NCBI RefSeq assembly: GCF_000425545.1
Contig: NZ_AUDQ01000006.1
Coordinates: forward strand, 1-64,000
Reading direction: 5' to 3'
DNA length: 64,000 bases
Origin: Sporosarcina ureae DSM 2281
Lineage (GTDB): Bacteria > Bacillota > Bacilli > Bacillales_A > Planococcaceae
Below, piece by piece: positions 32,734-41,668 of the stretch. Positions within the stretch are counted from its first letter, which is position 1, and every line of letters starts with the position of its first letter. A program made the translations under genes and the position numbers. The notes under the pieces are model-generated. The model was not told the DNA's origin and made no database searches. It worked only from the letters and a program-made list of their open reading frames with translations.

Positions 32734-32877
32734 ATGATAAAACTTGGCGGTGTAGGTATTCATAACGTTGATGAGCGTGGTAAACTCTATTACGGTGAAG
32801 CGTCTAAAGTTTCAGTAAGCTCTTCTTCAAAAATAGGTACGACGGTAATGATTCGACTCGGTAATTCAGTGAAGTGA
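32734..32877 (+). pseudogene. Relic of a LytS-type sensor kinase C-terminus
   Basis: A 47-residue stretch with VGIHNVDERGKLYYGEASKV and KIGTTVMIRL. This matches the end of the ATPase domain of LytS/YehU-type kinases (pattern G-I-G-L-x-N-V-x-x-R-L...G-x-G-T-x-V-x-I). No rest of the kinase remains and no ribosome binding site precedes it. Confidence 0.6.
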
Positions 32878-32955
32878 GCTTTATTCGTCATGAAAAAGAA
32901 CTGATTTTTAGAGAGGTATTCGCATATAACAATAAAAAAGAGGGGAAGGGACCCA

Positions 32956-33582
32956 ATGCAAGAAATGATAGCGAGATGCAGGTTAGAAGTTGAAGGCATT
33001 TACAATAAATTTGATGCGAGTCATGATCTCGATCATATTAATCGCGTAATGAAAAACGCAGAGAAAATTTTAGCGACTGAGCCAGGTGCGGATGAACTAG
33101 TCGTACGTTTAGCAGTCCTGTTGCATGATGTAGAAGATGCGAAATATAAAGAGGTGCATGAAGCAACTACGGTGGAGCTTCTTGAAAAAATAGGTGCGAC
33201 ACAACAGATTACAGATAATGTGATATCTGCGATTGATAGTGTGTCATTCAGTGGCGGCAACGCAAAAGATATTACGTCGATTGAAGGCGCTATTGTCAGA
33301 GATGCTGATCGTTTGGATGCCATTGGCGCGGTTGGAATAGCGCGTGCATTTGCGTTTGGTGGAGCGCGTGGCAGGAAACTTTATGATCAGCAAGAAGAAG
33401 CTCGAAAGGATATGTCAGTGTCAGAATACCGAAAAAAAGAAACGGCTACGGTTACGCATTTTCACGAGAAGTTATTATTGCTGAAAGAATTGATGGTCAC
33501 GAGAGAAGGCACGCGTTTGGCGAAAGAACGACATGACTTCATGGAAGATTTTTTGCATCAACTAAGAAAAGAGATTGATTGA
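32956..33582 (+). CDS. HD-domain phosphohydrolase (YedJ-like)
   Basis: A 208-residue HD-superfamily protein. The metal ligands are visible in order: SHDLDHINRV (about 22-31), LLHDVEDAKY (about 55-64) and IVRDADRLDAIGAVGIARAF (about 114-133). ATG 32956 follows GAGGGGAAGG. Members hydrolyse phosphate esters or nucleotides; the physiological substrate is unknown. A monocistronic gene amid relics. Confidence 0.9.
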   Translation: MQEMIARCRLEVEGIYNKFDASHDLDHINRVMKNAEKILATEPGADELVVRLAVLLHDVEDAKYKEVHEATTVELLEKIGATQQITDNVISAIDSVSFSGGNAKDITSIEGAIVRDADRLDAIGAVGIARAFAFGGARGRKLYDQQEEARKDMSVSEYRKKETATVTHFHEKLLLLKELMVTREGTRLAKERHDFMEDFLHQLRKEID

Positions 33583-33667
33583 AAATTAGTTTGCCAATTC
33601 TGAACTCGATAGGATAGAATAAAGTAACTAGCAATACTAATCTATCCAATAGAGAAAAGGTGACGTC

Positions 33668-33766
33668 TTGGACAGAAATAATCGATTATTCATCATTACA
33701 CTCGTTGTCATCGCCTTGTTTACATTAGGTGGATTTGCAGTACAAAAAGGATTCATCACATTTTAA
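33668..33766 (+). CDS. 32-residue single-pass membrane miniprotein
   Basis: A short frame that starts at TTG 33668 behind AAAGGTGA. It has a charged head (MDRNNR), one membrane helix (LFIITLVVIALFTLGGFAV) and a short tail. A terminator follows 20 bases later, which supports expression of a small transcript. Function unknown. Confidence 0.55.
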   Translation: MDRNNRLFIITLVVIALFTLGGFAVQKGFITF

Positions 33767-33785
33767 TACGAAAACGTATATTCAG

Positions 33786-33819
33786 AGCTCATCGGTCATA
33801 ATAGATCGAGAGCTTTTTT
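33786..33819 (+). terminator. Terminator after the membrane miniprotein
   Basis: An 8-pair stem with one bulge (AGCTCATCG with CGAGAGCT) and a 12-base loop, followed by TTTTTT. Confidence 0.65.
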
Positions 33820-33855
33820 AGTTAAAATGAAAGTTCAGTTTTGATTCTTAAAACG

Positions 33856-33890
33856 AAACCCGGAAATCTACAAGAGATGTCCGGGTTTTT
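33856..33890. terminator. Terminator between the miniprotein and the opine dehydrogenase operon
   Basis: A 9-base stem (AAACCCGGA with TCCGGGTTT) followed by TT on the plus strand. It lies six bases beyond the opine dehydrogenase stop and can serve that minus-strand operon. Confidence 0.7.
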
Positions 33891-33896
33891 AAATAG

Positions 33897-34997
33897 TTAT
33901 GATGTTAGATTCTTTAATTCCTCTGCAGTTATACCCATATCTTTCAATGTTCTGCCCGTCTTAAAATAATCGGTATCATTATACGCAGAAGCTATATGGA
34001 TACAAGACTCTACGATCGGTACACGGATACCAACTGCTTGGGCCAATTCGAAGCATGGAACAAGTAAATAAGGTACATCTTCAGTCACATATCGGTTTTT
34101 CGAACTGTTCGGAGCACTGTTTATTTTACCGTGTGTTGTAGAATCACGATTGAAATCATAGACCGATTTATAGTTTGAGCCATACAAAGCATTCATTGCT
34201 TGTAATTCAGTCCTTAATGAAAATCCAAGAGCTGCTCCAACAGCGAGCCGTTCTTGATCCATCTTGGCTGCCGCATTTGCAGTAGCTGGACTACAACAGT
34301 CCCGATAATAGTTGAAATCTCCATCAAAGTTTTCGAGTAGTCCCATATTTAATGTAGTCAATAAAGGATGTCCACCAAAATTAATGTTTTCCAATCCTGC
34401 GACTATTGGGTTATCTAAAAATTCTACAGGAACTGGGAGAGATTCTGTAATCAGCTGCTTCACTTCATCAGTCGCATTCTCTGATGGGAAAATGCTGACA
34501 GATAAAAACTCTTTCAACCCCATAATGGTTAAAACACCAGGCTCTACAATGCGTGTTGCCCATGGAATACTGATCCCGTCCACAAATGTAATATCTTTAT
34601 CCTTTTGATCAGATTCATTTTTCATGCGATTCAAGACCAATCCACCGTAGTTTCCTGGCATTATGAAAACAACTTGTCCATCTTGCAAGTGAGGGAGCAT
34701 TTGTTCAAATAAAAGTTCTTGTGCGAATGAAGGACAAATCATGATAATCATTTCAGCAAACTCCATCGCTTTTTTTATATCAGTTGTCGCATGAGTGATT
34801 TCCTCGAAACCTGGAAACATCATCTCGGCTCCGTGATCTTTCGAAAGTGCTTTAATTCCGCCTTGTTTATTTACCGCTTGAATCTGTGTATCGAACTGAG
34901 GGGAATCGTATAGACAAATACTATGTCCAAGTTTTGATAAATGATAAGCTGCTGTCAAGCCGCCGTTACCTGCACCGATGATTGAAATTTTATTCAT
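33897..34997 (-). CDS. NAD/NADP octopine/nopaline (opine) dehydrogenase family protein
   Basis: This 366-residue protein has an N-terminal Rossmann domain (ISIIGAGNGGLTAAYHLSKLG) and a helical C-terminal octopine dehydrogenase domain. The conserved His shows in NFGGHPLLTTLN (about 206-217), and a Y-G-S-N-Y-K-S-V-Y-D-F stretch near 270 is also family-typical. Family members reductively join an amino acid and a keto acid, or run the reverse. ATG 34997 follows AGGAGG. It lies 18 bases after the YfcC transporter gene in one operon, so it may act on an imported amino acid or opine. The substrate is inferred only. Confidence 0.85.
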   Translation of the reverse strand: MNKISIIGAGNGGLTAAYHLSKLGHSICLYDSPQFDTQIQAVNKQGGIKALSKDHGAEMMFPGFEEITHATTDIKKAMEFAEMIIMICPSFAQELLFEQMLPHLQDGQVVFIMPGNYGGLVLNRMKNESDQKDKDITFVDGISIPWATRIVEPGVLTIMGLKEFLSVSIFPSENATDEVKQLITESLPVPVEFLDNPIVAGLENINFGGHPLLTTLNMGLLENFDGDFNYYRDCCSPATANAAAKMDQERLAVGAALGFSLRTELQAMNALYGSNYKSVYDFNRDSTTHGKINSAPNSSKNRYVTEDVPYLLVPCFELAQAVGIRVPIVESCIHIASAYNDTDYFKTGRTLKDMGITAEELKNLTS

Positions 34998-35015
34998 ATA
35001 AAATCCTCCTATAAT

Positions 35016-36488
35016 TTAGATAATAGACAAAGTGACTAAAACGACTGTGGTAATCAATATAATACCGAGCACGAATGGGATAATATGCTTTAGCCAGCGT
35101 TCATACGGTATGTTCGCCAGCGTCAAAGTACCAACTAAAACGGCTTGTGTCGGCGAAAATAAATTCATCGTTTCTGCACCAGCTTGCATGGCAGTGACAA
35201 TATAAGCGCGGTCAACTCCTGCAAAGTCTGCAAGAGGGGCCAGTATAGGAATTGTCGCTGTGGCTAGTCCAGATGATGATGGAATTAGGAACGCGAGCGG
35301 TATATACAAGAGATAGGCAAGTGGTGCAATTATAGAACTGCTGACATTTGCCAATAGATGTTCCCCGAAATTCAGGATAGTTCCAATGATCAATCCGTTT
35401 GTCATGATGACAGAAATACCTTTTGCCACCGCGAGAATGAGTGCGACGCTGATCAAATCTTTTGCTCCATTAAGGAACAAATGTACTATTTCATCTTCCT
35501 TATATGAATACATCTTTCCGATAATAATGGAACCTAGGAAGAATAAAACTGTTAATTCACCGAATCCCCATTCCCCGAATGGACTAATATGTCCTAAAAC
35601 TACACCCAGTATAGGTGTTTGTTGTATGTTATCATGCAATGTATTAAATATTGAAATTCCAAACTTATCTTGCCAAGGGATTAGAGCGACAACCATAATA
35701 AGAAAGAAGCTACTGAATACAGCAAGTACCGCTTTTCTCCTTCCCGTAAGGTCCGCTACATCATCCGGATCGATCTTCTTAAAAGGCGCTTCGACTTTAC
35801 TTTTGATATCAAAGACAATCGATTTTTCAGGATACATTTTTACTTTTGCTGCATATCGCATAACAAAGGTAATACCGAAAGCTAGGAACAATGAGAAAAG
35901 TAATAAACGATGAAAAATTCCGTCCCCTATAGAAATACCTGCCAGGTTAGATGCGATTCCAACAGAAAACGGATTTGTAATTCCACCCGCAACACCAATC
36001 CCAGCACCTAAGAAAATCACCATGACAGCTGTAACGACATCGTAACCGGCCAATAGAAGAATAGGAACTACAATGGGATAGAACGCAATGGTTTCTTCCG
36101 CCATCCCATATGTAGCACCACCGATGGCACAAATAGTCATTAAAATAGGGATCATTAATTTTTCGCGCCCTTTTAATGAAAAGACTACTTTAGATAAACC
36201 TGCATCGATTGCTTTCGTTTCAAATACAATACCTAAACAACCACCTAGAACCAGAACGAAAATAATTATATCAATGGCATCAAAGAATCCGTTGATCGGG
36301 GCAGAGAATATGTCCCACAAACCTTGGGGATATGACTCGACTTGTTCATATGTCCCGACAATTGGTGTTCCGTCTTCATTGTAGGAATATTCTCCGGCGG
36401 GTATGATAAACGTTAGGAATGCAATTCCTACGGTAATTATAAGTAATGTAGTGAAAGCCGTGGGCAGTTTAAACTTCTTCTTTTCCAT
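35016..36488 (-). CDS. YfcC-family permease
   Basis: This 490-residue polytopic protein, with roughly 12 membrane segments, belongs to the YfcC (DcuC/arginine-permease-like) group. Family patterns are FIIPAGEYSY near residue 30, GATYGMAEETIAFYPI (about 125), GVAGGITNPFSVGIA (about 166) and LIPSSSGLATATIP (about 398) in the second half. Such carriers move dicarboxylates, basic amino acids or small peptides. ATG 36488 follows GGAGGTTT. It is the first gene of an operon with the opine dehydrogenase and is divergent from a two-component system that may control it. Confidence 0.88.
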   Translation of the reverse strand: MEKKKFKLPTAFTTLLIITVGIAFLTFIIPAGEYSYNEDGTPIVGTYEQVESYPQGLWDIFSAPINGFFDAIDIIIFVLVLGGCLGIVFETKAIDAGLSKVVFSLKGREKLMIPILMTICAIGGATYGMAEETIAFYPIVVPILLLAGYDVVTAVMVIFLGAGIGVAGGITNPFSVGIASNLAGISIGDGIFHRLLLFSLFLAFGITFVMRYAAKVKMYPEKSIVFDIKSKVEAPFKKIDPDDVADLTGRRKAVLAVFSSFFLIMVVALIPWQDKFGISIFNTLHDNIQQTPILGVVLGHISPFGEWGFGELTVLFFLGSIIIGKMYSYKEDEIVHLFLNGAKDLISVALILAVAKGISVIMTNGLIIGTILNFGEHLLANVSSSIIAPLAYLLYIPLAFLIPSSSGLATATIPILAPLADFAGVDRAYIVTAMQAGAETMNLFSPTQAVLVGTLTLANIPYERWLKHIIPFVLGIILITTVVLVTLSII

Positions 36489-36586
36489 GCGAAACCTCCA
36501 TGTATCATATTTTTGTATGCGCTTACTTCACATGCGCATCAAGTTTTCTAAGTCTTATGATAAAGTGTGAATGTGTGTACTTTTTC

Positions 36587-36618
36587 ACGAAAATGTATTC
36601 ATTTATGTACGAAATGTG
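36587..36618 (+). promoter_or_regulatory. Direct repeat between the YfcC operon and the two-component genes
   Basis: ACGAAAATGT (36587-36596) and ACGAAATGTG (36609-36618) are similar and exactly 22 bases apart, about two helical turns. OmpR-type response regulators often bind tandem direct repeats at such spacing. The match is short and the role is a guess. Confidence 0.3.
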
Positions 36619-36708
36619 TTTGATTGTGTCGAAGAGTAGGGCGGCACTACATTCGGGTAGAAGAATTGTATACTAAAAATACTATGTTTAATGAAGGGAG
36701 TGAACGTA

Positions 36709-37368
36709 ATGAAAACGATTTGTCTTGTGGAAGATGAACAAGATTTACTACAAGTACTTTCGATTTATTTAGAGAAAAGTGGCTGGAATGTGGTAACATG
36801 CGATACTTTATACAAAGCTTTAAATCAGCTTCATGTCCATATAGATTGTTGGGTAGTAGATATCATGCTTCCAGATGGTAGCGGGTTTGAATTGTTGAAA
36901 GAAATTAAAAGGCTCGATGTTCATACGCCAGTAATTTTAATTTCTGCAAGAGGTGAAAGTATAGATCGGGTTATAGGTTTTGAAATTGGGTGTGATGACT
37001 ATATCACAAAACCTTTTTTGCCAGCAGAATTAGTTCTTCGTGTAAAGAAGATCTTGCAGAGCACACCTATGCAAAATCAAACGGAATTTAAAATAGTAGG
37101 ACCTTATAAAATAGATGAAAAGCGAAGGTTAATCTTGGTAGAAGAACAAGAGTTGGATGTGACAAGTCGGGAATTTGATATTATCCAATTTTTTGTAGAA
37201 CATAATCGAGCTGCTATCCCTAGGGAGTTATTGTTACAGCAAATTTGGGGAGAGGATTATTTCGGCAGTGAACGTGTTGTGGATAATTACATTAAAAAAA
37301 TTCGTCAGAAACTGCCGCTATTTCATATAGAAACGATATACGGTTTTGGCTATCGGTGCAATGTATGA
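36709..37368 (+). CDS. OmpR-family response regulator
   Basis: A 219-residue response regulator. The receiver domain has Glu8-Asp9, phosphoacceptor Asp51 in VVDIMLPDGSG and Lys101 in YITKPF. The C-terminal winged helix ends in IWGEDYFGSERVVDNYIKKI and GFGYRC. ATG 36709 lies eight bases after GGGAG. Its stop overlaps the kinase start by ATGA. It is divergent from the YfcC-opine dehydrogenase operon and may regulate it. Confidence 0.93.
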   Translation: MKTICLVEDEQDLLQVLSIYLEKSGWNVVTCDTLYKALNQLHVHIDCWVVDIMLPDGSGFELLKEIKRLDVHTPVILISARGESIDRVIGFEIGCDDYITKPFLPAELVLRVKKILQSTPMQNQTEFKIVGPYKIDEKRRLILVEEQELDVTSREFDIIQFFVEHNRAAIPRELLLQQIWGEDYFGSERVVDNYIKKIRQKLPLFHIETIYGFGYRCNV

Positions 37369-38672
37369 AAAAACGTCAGACATGGCTTGCGTCAAAAATC
37401 ACTATATTAATGGCTGTTTTTATTACACTGATGAGTATTGCTAGTGTCGCAATCGTATACTTTTGGTCGTATTATTATTTCGGACAGATTTTTGAAGATC
37501 GTATTATCGATGAATATACGTATGAAAAGAATGAAGAACGTGGCGTATATAATGAATGGATTTTAGGTGTGACAGCGCACAGTATCGATATAGTTGAAGC
37601 TATTCATGGTCAGCCCACCGCGGAATATATCATGGATCACGCAGTGGCACAGATGGAGGAAAGTAAAGTATACCGTGAAAAAGTAGATGGTAAATATTTA
37701 TTGTACAAAATCGATTTGGATTATGAAAATGGTGAAAAAGTATATAAATACTCCGTTGTTAAAGATATTTACCGTGAAATTCTACCCGAAATGTTATTGT
37801 GGTTTTTGGCTATTACCGCATTCATCTTTATTTTGTCTGTATTACTCACACGAATGATCACGAACAAGCTTTATCATAATATCCATGAATTAAAACGGTA
37901 TATGATGCAGACTGACACAAAAAGCTGGGACACGGAACTTGTGTTGGAAACAGAAGATGCAGATATTCAAGAATTGGCTTCATCGTTTTCCGCTATGAAA
38001 TACAATTTGAAACAGAGAGATTTGGCACAGCAGTCCACGTTGCGGTATATTTCTCATGAATTAAAGACTCCCATTATGATCATATCCAGTTATGCCGAAT
38101 CCGCAAAAGAGGGAATTTATCCGAAAGGGTCTATAGACGAAACACTAGAAACCATTACACAACAAACGTCTAGGATAGAAAGTAGAGTAGAGGACTTACT
38201 ATTCATTGCAAAGTCAAATGCTGAAATACTTCAAAATGGTCGAGATATCCAACTTGTACAGTTGGATGAACTCATTGAACAAGTTGCCGAAAACCTCAAC
38301 GTATATTCATCCGGTTTAACGGTCGATTTGCAACTCGCTAAGCAGTTGACAGTGATAGGCCATCGTCATGAATTAGAAATTTTAATCGAAAATATGCTAG
38401 ACAATCAAATAAAATATGCGAGAAGACTGCTATCCATCCGTTGTGTAAAGGAAGATGGCAAAGCTGTACTTTATTTTCATAATGATGGACAAGCTATTGA
38501 TTCTTCGATTGAAGATAAATTATTTACTCCGTTTACGAAAGGCGAGGCCGGAGCACATGGTCTAGGTTTATCAATAGTTAAAGAGATTGCAGAAAAGCAT
38601 CAAGGATCGATCGAGTTGTTGAAGCAGTCAAGTGGAGTCACATTTAAAATTATTATAAGAAATTGTATATGA
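37365..38672 (+). CDS. Sensor histidine kinase
   Basis: A 435-residue kinase with two membrane segments (about 10-32 and 140-162) around an extracellular domain of about 105 residues with no family I can name. A HAMP-like linker, a dimerisation helix with phospho-acceptor His231 in YISHELKTPI, and an ATPase domain with N-box (NMLDNQIKYA) and GLGLSIVKEIAEKH follow. ATG 37365 overlaps the regulator's stop as ATGA, so the pair is translated together. An amino-acid or opine signal is possible from the neighbouring transporter. Confidence 0.92.
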   Translation: MKKRQTWLASKITILMAVFITLMSIASVAIVYFWSYYYFGQIFEDRIIDEYTYEKNEERGVYNEWILGVTAHSIDIVEAIHGQPTAEYIMDHAVAQMEESKVYREKVDGKYLLYKIDLDYENGEKVYKYSVVKDIYREILPEMLLWFLAITAFIFILSVLLTRMITNKLYHNIHELKRYMMQTDTKSWDTELVLETEDADIQELASSFSAMKYNLKQRDLAQQSTLRYISHELKTPIMIISSYAESAKEGIYPKGSIDETLETITQQTSRIESRVEDLLFIAKSNAEILQNGRDIQLVQLDELIEQVAENLNVYSSGLTVDLQLAKQLTVIGHRHELEILIENMLDNQIKYARRLLSIRCVKEDGKAVLYFHNDGQAIDSSIEDKLFTPFTKGEAGAHGLGLSIVKEIAEKHQGSIELLKQSSGVTFKIIIRNCI

Positions 38673-38679
38673 ATTTGTA

Positions 38680-38713
38680 GAAAAGAGCTGATGGTTTATG
38701 TACAGCTCTTTTC
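38680..38713. terminator. Hairpin between the kinase and the convergent small gene
   Basis: An 11-base perfect stem (GAAAAGAGCTG with its complement), 12-base loop. No immediate T run on the plus strand; it can still end transcription from either side. Confidence 0.55.
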
Positions 38714-38717
38714 TGCA

Positions 38718-38906
38718 TTACTTTTTTTGTCTCATCTCGCTCAATAAATCATCAATCTGTCTCTGCATTTTAATAAACTTATCATCTTCGATTTCCTCAT
38801 CTACTAATGCAAGATAAGCCGCTAGCGTCGTAATCGCTTGGCCGAACAAGCCGATAGATTCACCGAGCAATGCTAATTTCGCGATTTGTTTTTCACTTTC
38901 ACGCAT
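38718..38906 (-). CDS. Small conserved-looking protein, unknown function
   Basis: A 62-residue protein whose ATG 38906 sits behind a strong GGAGGG. It has a hydrophobic middle (LALLGESIGLFGQAITTLAAYLAL) flanked by charged helices that could pair as an amphipathic hairpin. No signal peptide or known motif. The family is not recognised. Confidence 0.65.
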   Translation of the reverse strand: MRESEKQIAKLALLGESIGLFGQAITTLAAYLALVDEEIEDDKFIKMQRQIDDLLSEMRQKK

Positions 38907-39048
38907 AGGAATCCCTCCATAGCCGTTTTCTTTAAGTTATGATGAAGCCTTTATTCTCGTTCAAGTGTGTGAACAAATAAAAAAGAGGTCTAACTAGGTT
39001 CGAGTGTGGCATAGACATGATAATACTGTAAAAAGGAGAGTGTTCTAT

Positions 39049-39678
39049 ATGTATAACGAACAGGAAGCACGCACGATTACTGTTTTTGGTGAAGGGGCAG
39101 TAAAGGTCTCGCCTAGTACGGTTCATATTGTACTATCTGTTATATCTAGAGGTACGGAACTCGCAGAAATCCAGCAAGAAAATGCTAGACGTATGAATCA
39201 AGTAATTCAGTCGCTGCAAAAGGCGGGCATTGCGGAAACGTCTATTCAAACGATTGATTTTCAAATTCGACCAGTCTATGAGTATATTAACGGCGAACAG
39301 CGCTTTCAGGGCTATGAAGTGATTAATTCCATCCGCATTACAAGTAATGAACTTTCACGAACAGGAGAACTCGTCGATCTTGCGGTCAAAAATGGTGCGA
39401 ATCAAATCGGCTCGATCGAATTCACGATGCCGGACCAAGATGAACAATATCAGCAAGCGTTAGTACTAGCTCTGCAAGATGCAGAGACAAAGATGATTAC
39501 GATTGGAACTTCATTGAAATTACAGAACCGACCCATTCCTATGAAGATTGAAGAGCAGCATACATCTCAACCGGTAGCATTTCGTGCGATGGCTATGGCG
39601 GATACCGGCAGAACACCAATCGAGTCCGGCACGATTACAATCAGCGCAAGTCTGCAAGTGAAATATCAAATCGTCTAG
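39049..39678 (+). CDS. SIMPL-domain (DUF541) protein
   Basis: A 209-residue SIMPL/DUF541 protein: TITVFGEGAVKVSPSTVHIVL at the start, QTIDFQIRPVYEY and GYEVINSIRI in the middle, and TIESGTITISASLQVKYQI at the end. Unlike many members it has no signal peptide, so it is probably cytosolic. ATG 39049 follows AAAAGGAGAG. Family members are linked to oxidative stress resistance or signalling in some species, but the mechanism is unknown. Confidence 0.87.
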   Translation: MYNEQEARTITVFGEGAVKVSPSTVHIVLSVISRGTELAEIQQENARRMNQVIQSLQKAGIAETSIQTIDFQIRPVYEYINGEQRFQGYEVINSIRITSNELSRTGELVDLAVKNGANQIGSIEFTMPDQDEQYQQALVLALQDAETKMITIGTSLKLQNRPIPMKIEEQHTSQPVAFRAMAMADTGRTPIESGTITISASLQVKYQIV

Positions 39679-40004
39679 TAAGTCAATTGGCAGTCTGCGA
39701 CTAGGATGAAAGAGGCGGTCCGTATGGATGTTCACTTCAGCATGAATAAATAAATTGGAGATGACAAGGAAGCTATGTTGTGGGCTAGCTTGCGAAAGAA
39801 CATCAGCTATCCATTACACATCACGGAGCGACGTGATCATGCGAAAGAACTGGCGCAGAAATTTGCTGGACAAGCCAACGTGTCGTTATTGCTCATCATG
39901 ATAGAATGATGAGCAAGGTGGTTTCCAGCATTCACTCGTTTACAGTAAGTAAAATCATATATTGCAACAGAACAAAACTGTAGACTTTGGCTCCGTTCAA
40001 TTGA
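39679..40004. other. Intergenic debris
   Basis: A 44-codon frame from ATG 39775 to about 39909 (KNISYPLHITERRDHAKELA) looks coding-like but has no family match or good ribosome binding site, and is probably a relic. Nothing else seen. Confidence 0.35.
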
Positions 40005-40428
40005 ATGACGCACATCAACGTTATTTTGCAAGTAACTGTTATTTTGGCTTGGATGTTTCATTGGCAGCTAGTCCGTCTACTATATAAAGAGACGTTAAAT
40101 AAATGGAAGCTTGGCAACGTAGTGTATGCTTTGACTGTAGCGCATATATTACTAGTCCTGAAACCTTTTAACGCGGTAATTCAAATCGATTCAGATGCAC
40201 GTGTGTTCTACGATGTCTAGATAATCACCGTCAGTAATCAAAAATATTGAAAAGGATCGGGCAGTAGGTCGCTATACCGACGGGGGATATATTGGAACAA
40301 CTACTGATCAGCGAGTCATTTGCGAAGTAGATCAGCAGAAATGGTATGTGGCGGATAAATCGCAAGTGTACTCGCTTCATATCATTCATGGCGTCAAGGT
40401 GGAATCGATTGAGAATGCTGTGCTATAG
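40005..40428 (+). pseudogene. Possible broken membrane-protein gene
   Basis: The first 71 codons encode a hydrophobic protein (INVILQVTVILAWMF, then VVYALTVAHILLVL) that stops at TAG 40218-40220. Immediately after it another frame continues with a soluble stretch (DRAVGRYTDGGYIGTTTD to VKVESIENAVL, stop 40426-40428) that has no start of its own. The two could be halves of one frameshifted gene of about 140 codons. No family is recognised and no ribosome binding site precedes 40005. Confidence 0.35.
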
Positions 40429-40458
40429 TGAAAGGAACAAAGCAGGCAGGTGATTACA

Positions 40459-41424
40459 ATGCAAAAGAAGAGAAGACAAGTCATTAGAAAAGGAAATGTG
40501 GTTGTTTTCCCTGGAACACTCGAACGTCTTCATCGGCAAGGTAGACAAGCAATGGAACGTGATCTTCATGAAGAAGCGGTCCGGAATTTCGAATCTGTAT
40601 TGGAAATTAATCCAGAAGATTACACAGTGTTCGATGGTCTGGCTATTTCTTTATATGAAATGAAAGAGTATGAACGAGCGAAAGAATTTACCCTTCTGGC
40701 TATGCAAAACCAAGCAGGCGATTACATAGAGTTACTTGAGCTTTATCTTTCGATCTCGATTCAGTTACAGCAATACGCCGAGGTAGAGCTGACGATACAA
40801 GGTCTTTTGGAGAAAGAAATCATTCCAGAATATAGCTTGCAGAAGTTCCAATATTTGCGGGAATTGAATAGTCGATTATCTGATCGTTATGAAGAACCTT
40901 CTATTGAGGAGCCCTCTATTACAAGCGAGCAATTTCACCAAATGGGATCGATGGAACAACAGGAATTCTTATTATCGTTGCAACATCAGAAATTACAGCC
41001 GCATATACCGTTGCTCGTAGAGGTAATTGAAGCAGAGGAATCGTTACCTGTTGTCAAGACCTATGCATTGATGTTATTGCAACAAACGGGATACCAAGAG
41101 TCGCTAGCTGTTCGAAAATACCACTTTGAGACTGAAGCTAATCCATCAAGACTAGTGTCACCCGAAGAAGATCAATTTATTGGAGAAGTGCAGTTTCTCG
41201 CGAAAGCGCAATTTGAGAAAGATCCAACCGCTAGTGAACTGGTCGTCAATCTGATCCTTAAGTATAGTGTCTTGCTGTTTCCATTCCACTGGGGTCCTTA
41301 CACGACGGAAGAGGTGGCAGGAGCGTATGTAGCGTATACAAAGCAGTTATTGTATGGTAAGCAGACGGAGGAATCTTCATTACTGACGTTCATACGTTCG
41401 GTAGATGAAGAAATGGAAAGCTGA
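40459..41424 (+). CDS. TPR-repeat protein
   Basis: This 321-residue soluble protein has a tetratricopeptide pair near residues 28-95 (GRQAMERDLHEEAVRNFESVL, EINPEDYTVFDGLAISLYEM) and a longer helical C-terminal part that I cannot name. ATG 40459 is six bases after CAGGTG; GTG 40450 lies within that site. Directly upstream of tig in the same direction, a place where Bacilli often carry a TPR protein. Likely a protein-protein interaction scaffold. Confidence 0.8.
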   Translation: MQKKRRQVIRKGNVVVFPGTLERLHRQGRQAMERDLHEEAVRNFESVLEINPEDYTVFDGLAISLYEMKEYERAKEFTLLAMQNQAGDYIELLELYLSISIQLQQYAEVELTIQGLLEKEIIPEYSLQKFQYLRELNSRLSDRYEEPSIEEPSITSEQFHQMGSMEQQEFLLSLQHQKLQPHIPLLVEVIEAEESLPVVKTYALMLLQQTGYQESLAVRKYHFETEANPSRLVSPEEDQFIGEVQFLAKAQFEKDPTASELVVNLILKYSVLLFPFHWGPYTTEEVAGAYVAYTKQLLYGKQTEESSLLTFIRSVDEEMES

Positions 41425-41437
41425 CAGTGATTAATTC

Positions 41438-41465
41438 TTGAAAGATGAATAGACTATGTTATACT
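41438..41465 (+). promoter_or_regulatory. Probable sigma-A promoter of tig
   Basis: TTGAAA (41438-41443), a 16-base spacer and TATACT (41460-41465). It leaves a leader of about 200 bases before trigger factor, in which I see no clear riboswitch. Confidence 0.55.
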
Positions 41466-41668
41466 AAAATGGTTGTCAACTGCTTATCTGTCCTCAGCAA
41501 CGTTGTCGCTACTTACAGGTGAAACAAAATAAGCTGATTCAGGTAAAGCCTTCAAAGAGTGTCGAAGATTTTTTAGGATGTACAGAAAAAATTCAGATAC
41601 AATCATGCGAAGGTATAATTGATTAAAATAAAAATAAAAGTATTGCAAATGATTTGGAGGTCATACAT

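Noticed and set aside
40005-40220. 71-codon membrane protein as an intact gene
   Set aside because: No ribosome binding site, and an apparent continuation in another frame suggests a broken gene instead.
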